The translations under genes were made by a program, and so were the position numbers. A stretch of DNA of 11,423 nucleotides. Source: JBGOUV01 sp041477815. Its GTDB lineage: Bacteria; Acidobacteriota; Terriglobia; Bryobacterales; JACQDG01. The stretch is from assembly GCA_041477815.1 (NCBI GenBank), contig JBGOUV010000225.1, positions 1-11,423 of the forward strand, written 5' to 3'. A model generated the notes under the pieces. The model did not search any database, had not been told where the DNA came from, and saw nothing but the letters and a program-made list of their open reading frames with translations. Below are positions 6,978 through 11,423 of the stretch, piece after piece. Each line of letters opens with the position of its first letter. Within the stretch, counting starts at the first letter, position 1.

Positions 6978-7208
6978 ATGAAGATCACCGTCTCCAACAA
7001 CGGACCGCTGCGCCTGGAAGGCGAGTTCACTATTTGCGACGCGGCGGGCAACGCTTTCGGGCTGGCGGGCCGCACGATGATCTCGTTGTGCCGGTGCGGG
7101 CACTCGGAAAACAAGCCGTTCTGCGACGGCAGCCACAAGCGGGTGGGGTTCCAGAGTGAAGTGACGGCGCGGGAACTGCCGCCGCCGGCCCCCAAACCTG
7201 CTCTCTAA
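6978..7208 (+). CDS. CDGSH-type [2Fe-2S] iron-sulfur protein
   Basis: This 76-residue protein has one complete CDGSH zinc-finger-like motif: Cys38, Cys40, Cys49 and His53 with Ser43 and Pro47 in their expected places. These residues bind a 2Fe-2S cluster through three cysteines and one histidine, as in mitoNEET. No membrane anchor is seen and the tail is proline-rich. The GAGGA ribosome binding site overlaps the desaturase stop codon, and only 7 nt separate the genes, so the two are almost certainly co-transcribed. A role in delivering electrons to the desaturase or sensing redox state is an inference from position only. Confidence 0.9.
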   Translation: MKITVSNNGPLRLEGEFTICDAAGNAFGLAGRTMISLCRCGHSENKPFCDGSHKRVGFQSEVTARELPPPAPKPAL

Positions 7209-7240
7209 CCACCGCAGCACCCAGAAAAGCAGACCGGACG

Positions 7241-7257
7241 CTTTCCCGAAGGGAAAG
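7241..7257 (+). terminator. Short stem-loop after the CDGSH gene, weak terminator candidate
   Basis: CTTTCCC and GGGAAAG pair perfectly around a GAA triloop 32 nt after the CDGSH stop. No U-rich tract follows, so it is a poor intrinsic terminator and could simply be an mRNA 3' structure. Confidence 0.25.
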
Positions 7258-7338
7258 GAAAGGCTGCGCGGGGTGATTATCCGCGGGGGGGGGCCGTGAA
7301 GCTGGCACCCGGATTGCAATTCTCCAGAGATTATGAGT

Positions 7339-7380
7339 CCAAATGGCCTCATTTGGGGGTTATCCCCCATCCCGGAGGGG
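7339..7380 (+). promoter_or_regulatory. Leader with alternative hairpins before the cNMP-domain gene
   Basis: Hairpin A pairs CCAAATG (7339-7345) with CATTTGG (7350-7356) around a 4-nt loop. Hairpin B pairs TGGGGG (7354-7359) with CCCCCA (7364-7369) around TTAT. They share 7354-7356, so they cannot both form fully. CCCC at 7365-7368 could instead pair with GGGG of the ribosome binding region (7377-7380). CATTTG 7350-7355 is also complementary to CAAATG at 7381-7386, which contains the start codon. The arrangement could act as a translational switch; the function is inferred. Confidence 0.35.
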
Positions 7381-7383
7381 CAA

Positions 7384-7914
7384 ATGGCACGACAGCCCGT
7401 TCTTGAGGTCTTGAGGCGCCAGCCGTTTACCCGAGGCTTGACCGAGGGGCAACTGGAGAAGCTGCTCTCGTTTACCAGCGAAGTGTCCTTTGGGGAGGAT
7501 CAGTTGATCTTTCCGGCCGGGCGACCTTCCGGCCACCTTTATCTGGTCCTATCCGGGTGCGTGTGCGTCGAGGTCCGGACTCTGGTCTATGCCGTGTGCG
7601 TGCAGGTGGTGGGTCCCGGGGAAGCTTTTGGGTGGTCCAGCTTGCTGGATCGTCACGACACGGTCTTCCAAGTGCGTGCTCTGGCGCCGACTATGACGCT
7701 GTGCTTCGACGCCAAACAGCTTCAGGCGGCGTGCGTGGAGGACCCGAAGTTCGGCTTCGAGCTGCTGCGCCGGGTGCTGGAGCTGGTAGCCGGGCGCGTG
7801 GAGGCCGTCGAGGCTCGGCTGGCGGAGTTTTGCGGCATTGCCGGCCCGCCGAAGTCGCGGCGCGTAGCGCCCCGGTGCTGCGCCCCGGTAGCCGGGGTCG
7901 GCGGCCAAATCTGA
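7384..7914 (+). CDS. Cyclic nucleotide-binding-like (Crp/Fnr N-terminal type) domain protein without DNA-binding domain
   Basis: This 176-residue protein is a single cNMP-binding beta-barrel: L-S-F-T-S-E-V-S-F-G-E near 28-38, L-Y-L-V-L-S-G at 52-58, the phosphate-cassette-like G-E-A-F-G-W-S-S-L-L at 79-88, and a C helix at about 120-145. The arginine that contacts the cyclic phosphate in CRP is not evident: the loop reads R-H-D-T-V-F-Q-V-R-A with Asp or Thr at the expected place. There is no C-terminal helix-turn-helix, so it is not a Crp-type transcription factor. It has eight cysteines, including C59-x-C61, C72 and an adjacent pair near the C-terminus. The start at 7384 is chosen over ATG 7333 because GGAGG lies at 7374-7378, 5 nt before it. 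Ligand and partner are unknown. Confidence 0.75.
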   Translation: MARQPVLEVLRRQPFTRGLTEGQLEKLLSFTSEVSFGEDQLIFPAGRPSGHLYLVLSGCVCVEVRTLVYAVCVQVVGPGEAFGWSSLLDRHDTVFQVRALAPTMTLCFDAKQLQAACVEDPKFGFELLRRVLELVAGRVEAVEARLAEFCGIAGPPKSRRVAPRCCAPVAGVGGQI

Positions 7915-7919
7915 AAGAC

Positions 7920-7995
7920 TGGAGCCACGGGTCGGACTTGAACCGACGACCTGCGGTTTACGAAACCGCTGCTCTACCAACTGAGCTACCGTGGC
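7920..7995 (-). tRNA. tRNA-Thr (CGT anticodon)
   Basis: The - strand gives a complete 76-nt cloverleaf with the 3' CCA encoded (7922-7920). The acceptor stem is GCCACGG paired with CCGTGGC, and the discriminator base is T. The D arm reads AGCTCAGTTGGTAGAGC, the anticodon stem is GCGGT/ACCGC around the loop TTCGTAA, and the T loop is TTCAAGT. The anticodon CGT (7962-7960) reads ACG, a threonine codon. It is convergent with the cNMP-domain gene, whose stop lies 5 nt away. Confidence 0.97.
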
Positions 7996-8009
7996 CCGAC
8001 GATACTCCA

Positions 8010-8018
8010 GTTATAGCA
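8010..8018 (-). promoter_or_regulatory. Extended -10 promoter of tRNA-Thr
   Basis: On the - strand TGCTATAAC (TG-N-TATAAC) ends 14 nt before the tRNA 5' end, leaving a leader of about 7 nt. Where a -35 box would sit (about 8033-8038) the sequence is the edge of the repeat unit and does not resemble TTGACA. Confidence 0.45.
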
Positions 8019-8032
8019 CGTGCCGGCCCCGG

Positions 8033-8154
8033 CTAGCCCGTGGCAAAAGCCTTCTTCCCTGTGGTCGTGACTTGTCGTGACTATGTAAGCCGTTGATTCT
8101 GCGAAGGCGAACCTGACCGCAAATCTGCGGTCAGGTCCATTTGCCACGGGCTAG
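8033..8154. repeat. 122-bp MITE/REP-like unit with perfect 15-bp terminal inverted repeats
   Basis: CTAGCCCGTGGCAAA at 8033-8047 is the exact reverse complement of 8140-8154. Both edges begin with CTAG, so the unit can also be read as 11-bp inverted ends flanked by a 4-bp CTAG duplication. Inside lie an 11-bp hairpin (ACCTGACCGCA 8111-8121 with 8126-8136, loop AATC), an 18-bp segment 8085-8102 repeated in inverted form at 8993-9010, and a 10-bp tandem repeat starting GTCGTGACT at 8064 and 8074. The right edge supplies the dedA stop codon (TAG on the - strand, 8153-8151). It contains no open reading frame of note and would have to be moved by a transposase encoded elsewhere. Confidence 0.7.
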
Positions 8155-8831
8155 GGTAGCGGGTCGACCGTCCCCACCGGCACCTCTGCCGGCCGTGGGT
8201 TTCGGGCGGCCAGCTTGTGTTTTACTATCTCCAGGAGAACCGGCAGAATCGAGAGGAAGATGATGAGGAGGATTACCTTCTCAAAGTTGTTCTTCACCAG
8301 CGGTTGGTTGCCCAGCAGATAGCCTAGAGTGGTCAGGCTGAAGACCCAGCCGGCGCCGCCGAATACGTTGAAGGCCACGAAACGCTTGTAGTCCATGCGG
8401 CCGACGCCGGCCACGTAGGGGGCAAAGGTCCGGATGATGGGGACAAAGCGGGCGTAAATGATGGTTTTGCCGCCGTGCTTCTGGTAGAACTCGTGGGTGC
8501 GTACCAGGTGCTTCTTGTGGAAGAAGCGCGAGTCTTCGCGGCGGAAGATGCGGGGCCCGGTCTTGACCCCGAGAAAGAAGCCGAAGCTGTCGCCGAGGAT
8601 GGCGGCGGCCATCATGACCGCCAGGACGGTGGGGTAGTCGAGTATCCCGGCGCCGGCGGCGACGCCGACCGTGAACATCAGCGAATCCCCGGGGAGGAAG
8701 AAGCCTACCAGCAGTCCGGTCTCGGCGAAGACGATCGCGAATAGAATAACGTAGGCGGGCCATCCCTGCAAGAGCGCAACCAGCCGCGAGGGGTCGGTGA
8801 GGGTCTTGAGGAGGTGGAGGAGCGGCTGCAT
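8151..8831 (-). CDS. DedA family integral membrane protein
   Basis: This 226-residue DedA/VTT-family membrane protein belongs to a group linked to lipid-carrier (undecaprenyl phosphate) recycling, proton-coupled transport and envelope homeostasis. Diagnostic residues are present with the spacing known from E. coli YqjA: Glu37 and Asp49 (E-T-G-L-L-V-G-F-F-L-P-G-D), Arg128 and Arg134 (A-R-F-V-P-I-I-R-T-F-A-P). The G-x-x-x-G-x-x-x-G run at 80-88 and G-Y-L-L-G near 170 also fit. About five hydrophobic segments are visible. AGGAGG directly abuts the ATG, too close for normal use, and TAAACT lies 7 nt before the ATG, so the message may be leaderless. The stop codon lies inside a palindromic repeat element, and a related inverted element lies upstream. 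Confidence 0.92.
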   Translation of the reverse strand: MQPLLHLLKTLTDPSRLVALLQGWPAYVILFAIVFAETGLLVGFFLPGDSLMFTVGVAAGAGILDYPTVLAVMMAAAILGDSFGFFLGVKTGPRIFRREDSRFFHKKHLVRTHEFYQKHGGKTIIYARFVPIIRTFAPYVAGVGRMDYKRFVAFNVFGGAGWVFSLTTLGYLLGNQPLVKNNFEKVILLIIFLSILPVLLEIVKHKLAARNPRPAEVPVGTVDPLP

Positions 8832-8838
8832 CCTCCTA

Positions 8839-8844
8839 AGTTTA
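8839..8844 (-). promoter_or_regulatory. Possible -10 box for dedA
   Basis: TAAACT on the - strand is followed by 7 nt (including GGAGG) and then the ATG at 8831. This places the predicted transcript start almost on the start codon. No clear -35 box is visible; the upstream DNA is the palindromic repeat element. Confidence 0.3.
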
Positions 8845-8856
8845 TCCCATCAGGGT

Positions 8857-8907
8857 CCCTGCCCGTGGTAAATGGACCTCACTGCAAATTTGCAGTCAGG
8901 TCTCGCC
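8857..8907 (+). repeat. Palindromic repeat element, inverted copy of the element at the dedA 3' end
   Basis: By hand alignment, 8857-8901 matches the reverse complement of 8111-8156 at 40 of 46 columns, with one gap and five substitutions. It comprises a head (GCCCGTGG then AAATGG) and a hairpin whose inner arms ACTGCAAA/TTTGCAGT (8881-8896) are perfect. A single C-C mismatch then precedes five further base pairs (8875-8879 with 8898-8902). It lies between dedA and thiE. Confidence 0.75.
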
Positions 8908-8956
8908 GGTGGAACGTCTCCCGTGCGACGGCCGCGCCTCTCGCCAGCAGTCGATG

Positions 8957-9010
8957 GAACCTGGGTGCAAATTTGCACCCAGGTTCGGCTTTGCAGAATC
9001 AACGGCTTAC
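8957..9010 (+). repeat. 30-bp perfect palindrome plus 18-bp tail shared with the dedA 3' element
   Basis: GAACCTGGGTGCAAA at 8957-8971 is followed by its exact reverse complement to 8986, making a 30-bp perfect palindrome. The core TGCAAATTTGCA is shared with the hairpin at 8881-8896 and, with one change, the one at 8111-8136. The tail GCAGAATCAACGGCTTAC (8993-9010) is the exact inverted copy of 8085-8102. The palindrome could form a hairpin or a protein-binding site upstream of thiE. Confidence 0.75.
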
Positions 9011-9025
9011 GTGGAGCTGTTGGGC

Positions 9026-9031
9026 TAAGAT
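9026..9031 (+). promoter_or_regulatory. Possible -10 box of a leaderless thiE transcript
   Basis: TAAGAT is followed by GAGGA and then the ATG at 9037, a gap of 5 nt. GAGGA could serve as a ribosome binding site only if transcription starts further upstream. No clear -35 box is seen, and the repeat element ends 15 nt upstream of the box. Confidence 0.3.
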
Positions 9032-9036
9032 GAGGA

Positions 9037-9675
9037 ATGCTGCGGGGGTTGTATCCGATCATCGATACGGAGGCGTGCCGGCGGGCGGGGGTGCGGCCGG
9101 TGGCGCTGGCCGAGGCGATCGCGGGGGCGGGGATGAACGTGGCCCAGTACCGGCACAAGGGGCCTTATCAGCGTGAAACTCTGGAGGAGGCCTGCGAGGT
9201 CGGGAGAATCTTGCGGGCGGCGGGGGTGCGGTACGTCATCAATGACCGCGCCGATGTGGCCTTGATGGTGGGGGCCGAGGGGGTGCATCTGGGGCAGGAG
9301 GATTTGCCTCCGGCGCGCGTGCGGCGCATGGTAGGATCGTCGGTCTGGATCGGCTACTCGACTCATAACGCGGACCAGTTGCGGGCGGGGGACCTGGAGC
9401 CGGTGGATTACCTGGCCATCGGGCCGGTGTTCCCCACCGGGTCCAAGGAAAGACCCGATCCGGTGGTGGGGCTCGAGGCGCTCGCGGAGCTCTGCCGGCT
9501 GACCCGCAAGCCGCTGGTGGCGATCGGGGGGATCACGCGGGCGAATGCCGCGGCGGTGCTGGCCGCCGGGGTGGACGCGGTGGCGGTGATCTCGGACCTG
9601 ATCGCCGACGACTTGGGAGGGCGGTGCGACGAATGGCTACGGCTGATACAACCAGATCCGCGCCCACAACCCTGA
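9037..9675 (+). CDS. thiE: Thiamine phosphate synthase
   Basis: This 212-residue TIM-barrel enzyme joins the pyrimidine (HMP-PP) and thiazole (THZ-P) halves of thiamine in the cytoplasm. Family motifs run in order: Y-P-I-I-D (6-10), Q-Y-R-H-K (37-41, where most members have Q-L-R-x-K), I-N-D-R-A-D-V-A-L (68-76), G-V-H-L-G-Q-E-D (82-89), G-Y-S-T-H, D-Y-L-A-I-G-P-V-F-P-T-G-S-K, and the C-terminal A-I-G-G-I phosphate-binding strand. Length is normal. No other thiamine gene and no TPP riboswitch is visible nearby. The 3' end overlaps the following permease gene by about 43-52 nt, implying co-transcription. Confidence 0.9.
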   Translation: MLRGLYPIIDTEACRRAGVRPVALAEAIAGAGMNVAQYRHKGPYQRETLEEACEVGRILRAAGVRYVINDRADVALMVGAEGVHLGQEDLPPARVRRMVGSSVWIGYSTHNADQLRAGDLEPVDYLAIGPVFPTGSKERPDPVVGLEALAELCRLTRKPLVAIGGITRANAAAVLAAGVDAVAVISDLIADDLGGRCDEWLRLIQPDPRPQP

Positions 9676-11030
9676 TCCAGGGACTGGGCCTGCTGGATGC
9701 GACCACCCTGGTCATGGGGTCGATGATCGGCTCCGGCATTTTCCTCGTCGCGGCCGACATCGGCCGGCAGGTGCAGTCGCCCGGGCTGCTGATCCTCACC
9801 TGGATCGTGGCCGCGGTTCTCACCATGATCGCCGCCCTCAGCTACGGGGAGCTGGCCGCGGCCATGCCTCACGCCGGCGGCCAGTATGTCTACCTGCGGG
9901 AGTCGCTGGGGCCGCTGAGCGGCTTCCTCTACGGGTGGACCCTGTTCCTGGTGATCCAGACCGGGACGATTGCCGCCGTGGCGGTGGCCTTTGCCAAGTT
10001 CAGCGGGGTTTTCTTTCCGTGGATCTCGGCGACGAACAAGGTGGTCGAGATCGGGCGGTTTGCGCTCACCACGCAGCAGTTGGTGGGAATCGCCTTGCTG
10101 GTGCTGCTCTCGGCGGTGAACTGCCTGGGGATCCGCACCGGGGCGCTGGTGCAGAACGTCTTCACCTTCGCCAAAACCGCCGCGCTGCTGGGACTGGTCG
10201 GGTTGGGGTTCGCGCTGGGCGGGAACTCGAAGGCGCTGGCGGTGAACTTTACCGACTTCTGGCGCGGGGCCGATTTTAGCTGGGGGATGCTGCGGATACT
10301 GGGGGTGGCCATGGTGGGGTCCCTATTCGCGGCCGACGCCTGGAACAACGTCACCTTCACCGCCGGGGAAGTCAAGAATCCGCGGCGTAACCTGCCGCTG
10401 TCCCTGGCCCTGGGGACGGGGGTGGTGCTGACGCTGTACATTCTGACCAACTTCGTGTATCTGCGGTGGCTGCCGCTGGAGGCGGTGCAACATGCTCCGG
10501 AGGACCGGGTGGCGACGGCGGCGGTTCAGGCCATGCTGGGCGGAGGGGCGGAGCGGTTGATGGCCGTGGCCATCATGGTGTCGACCTTCGGGTGCATGAA
10601 TGGATTGATTCTTTCCGGCGCGCGGGTGTACTTCGCCATGGCGCGGGATGGGCTGTTTTTCCGGCGGGTGGGAGAGATTCACCCCACGTATCGGACACCG
10701 GTCATGTCGCTCGGCGTGCAGTGCGTGTGGGGCTGCCTGCTGACTCTGAGCGGCACCTACAACGATCTGCTGGACTATGTTATCTTTGCGGTTCTGCTGT
10801 TCTATATGCTGACCATCGCCGGGCTGTTCGTGCTGCGGCGCACCCGGCCGGAGATGGAGCGTCCGTACCGGGCTTGGGGGTATCCCTGGGCGCCGGCGCT
10901 GTACATCGTGGCGGCGGGCTTCATCGAGGTGATGCTGCTGCTTTACAAGCCCGGATATACTTTTCCCGGGTTAATAATAGTCATGCTGGGAGTGCCCGTC
11001 TACTATTTGTGGCGCCGGCAAGGAGCCTGA
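9633..11030 (+). CDS. APC superfamily amino acid permease
   Basis: This protein of about 465 residues has roughly twelve hydrophobic helices. The N-terminal signature is G-L-G-L-L-D-A-T-T-L-V-M-G-S-M-I-G-S-G-I-F, where the unwound helix 1 Gly-Ser-Gly binds the substrate amino group. It is followed by Y-G-E-L-A-A-A-M-P-H-A-G-G-Q-Y-V-Y-L. This pattern fits the LAT-like branch of proton-coupled or exchange amino acid transporters. The start is uncertain: ATG 9633 lies 12 nt after GGGAGG (9615-9620), while GTG 9624 in the same frame lies only 3 nt after it and would add three residues. Either start overlaps thiE. The substrate cannot be assigned. Confidence 0.9.
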   Translation: MATADTTRSAPTTLIQGLGLLDATTLVMGSMIGSGIFLVAADIGRQVQSPGLLILTWIVAAVLTMIAALSYGELAAAMPHAGGQYVYLRESLGPLSGFLYGWTLFLVIQTGTIAAVAVAFAKFSGVFFPWISATNKVVEIGRFALTTQQLVGIALLVLLSAVNCLGIRTGALVQNVFTFAKTAALLGLVGLGFALGGNSKALAVNFTDFWRGADFSWGMLRILGVAMVGSLFAADAWNNVTFTAGEVKNPRRNLPLSLALGTGVVLTLYILTNFVYLRWLPLEAVQHAPEDRVATAAVQAMLGGGAERLMAVAIMVSTFGCMNGLILSGARVYFAMARDGLFFRRVGEIHPTYRTPVMSLGVQCVWGCLLTLSGTYNDLLDYVIFAVLLFYMLTIAGLFVLRRTRPEMERPYRAWGYPWAPALYIVAAGFIEVMLLLYKPGYTFPGLIIVMLGVPVYYLWRRQGA

Positions 11031-11423
11031 ATGCCCGATCTGATGGTCCGAAAACCGCTAGAGCAGCTCACGGCGGAAAGCCGGGAAGAGGGCGAGAACA
11101 CCCTGAAGCGCGTGCTCGGGCCGTTCCAGTTGACCGCCCTGGGCGTCGGCGCCATCATCGGAGCGGGAATCTTCGTCCTCTCCGGGCTGGGGACCCACTA
11201 CGCCGGCCCCGGCCTGATGCTGTCGTTCGTGCTGGCCGGTCTGGGGTGCGCGTTCGCCGGGTTGTGCTACGCGGAGTTCGCCGCCATGATCCCGCTCGCC
11301 GGCAGCGCCTATACCTACGCCTACGCGACTCTCGGCGAGTTGTTCGCCTGGATCATCGGCTGGGACTTGACGCTCGAATATGCCATGGGCGCCAGTACGG
11401 TCTCTTCCGGCTGGTCGAATCAC
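11031..11423 (+). CDS. APC superfamily amino acid permease, CAT-like (3' truncated by window)
   Basis: The ATG follows directly on the stop codon of the upstream permease (TGA 11028-11030), with AGGAG at 11021-11025 as ribosome binding site. The frame is open to the window end, giving 131 residues. The hydrophilic N-terminus R-K-P-L-E-Q-L then a helix 1 reading L-G-V-G-A-I-I-G-A-G-I-F-V-L-S-G is typical of cationic amino acid transporter-like bacterial permeases. It is followed by C-Y-A-E-F-A-A-M-I-P-L-A-G-S-A-Y-T-Y-A-Y and G-W-D-L-T-L-E-Y. It differs clearly from the preceding permease, so the pair is not a recent tandem duplication. Cation specificity is a family guess. Confidence 0.9.
   Translation, partial: MPDLMVRKPLEQLTAESREEGENTLKRVLGPFQLTALGVGAIIGAGIFVLSGLGTHYAGPGLMLSFVLAGLGCAFAGLCYAEFAAMIPLAGSAYTYAYATLGELFAWIIGWDLTLEYAMGASTVSSGWSNH

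Noticed and set aside
6251..7195. 314-residue - strand frame over the desaturase and CDGSH genes
   Set aside because: The + strand histidine boxes and CDGSH motif fix the coding strand.
7333..7383. Upstream ATG start for the cNMP-domain gene
   Set aside because: It lacks a good ribosome binding site, whereas ATG 7384 has GGAGG at ideal distance; the extra 17 codons are the hairpin leader.
8857..9010. CRISPR-like array
   Set aside because: There are only two hairpin units on this side, not identical, with no regular spacers and no cas genes.
8832..9036. TPP riboswitch upstream of thiE
   Set aside because: The conserved thi-box segments (CTGAGA and the ACCTGATCTGG-like part) are absent; the hairpins here belong to the repeat family also found at the dedA 3' end.
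8814..9176. 120-residue + strand frame across the dedA-thiE intergenic repeats
   Set aside because: It runs through palindromic repeats and out of frame into thiE; it has no plausible start or motif.

Overview
This is a high-GC bacterial chromosomal window. It holds ten complete protein genes, two genes cut by the window edges, one tRNA gene, and a cluster of palindromic repeats around a dedA-family gene. The gene mix resembles soil Acidobacteriota (Bryobacterales/Solibacter-like): a secreted-type 2-hydroxyacid dehydrogenase, a Gfo/Idh/MocA oxidoreductase, a FemAB-like protein, an FAH/SDR sugar-acid pair, and REP-like palindromes. That placement is an impression and has not been tested. No plasmid, phage or transposase gene is visible.

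Layout. From 1 to 2019 there are two NAD(P)-dependent oxidoreductases on the + strand: the 3' part of a Gfo/Idh/MocA enzyme, then a D-2-hydroxyacid dehydrogenase carrying an N-terminal signal peptide. From 2044 to 4447 there is an overlapping pair, a FemAB-like/GNAT fusion protein and a NodB-type polysaccharide deacetylase, which looks like a cell-envelope or exopolysaccharide modification unit. From 4529 to 6149 an FAH-family hydrolase (- strand) and an SDR dehydrogenase (+ strand) diverge from one short intergenic gap with a shared palindromic -10 sequence. They probably act in the same sugar-acid or diketo-acid route. From 6209 to 7208 a membrane fatty-acid desaturase is followed 7 nt later by a small CDGSH iron-sulfur protein, a possible electron-transfer partner. 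From 7384 to 7914 there is a stand-alone cyclic-nucleotide-binding-like domain protein, preceded by a leader with mutually exclusive hairpins. A tRNA-Thr(CGT) with encoded CCA follows on the - strand.

From 8033 to 9010 a dedA-family membrane protein gene (- strand) is bracketed by inverted copies of a palindromic element. The copy at the dedA 3' end is part of a 122-bp unit with perfect 15-bp terminal inverted repeats and CTAG at both edges. It looks like a MITE or REP-type element inserted at the dedA stop codon, between dedA and the tRNA promoter. From 9037 to the window end, thiE (thiamine phosphate synthase) overlaps an amino acid permease gene, which is followed immediately by a second permease of a different APC subfamily that runs off the end.

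No complete new defence or biosynthetic system is apparent. The most unusual points are the inverted repeat cassette around dedA, the export signal on an NAD-dependent dehydrogenase, the FemAB-GNAT fusion coupled to a deacetylase, the desaturase-CDGSH pair, the overlapping divergent promoter, and several genes whose -10 box sits only 5-9 nt before the start codon, suggesting leaderless mRNAs.
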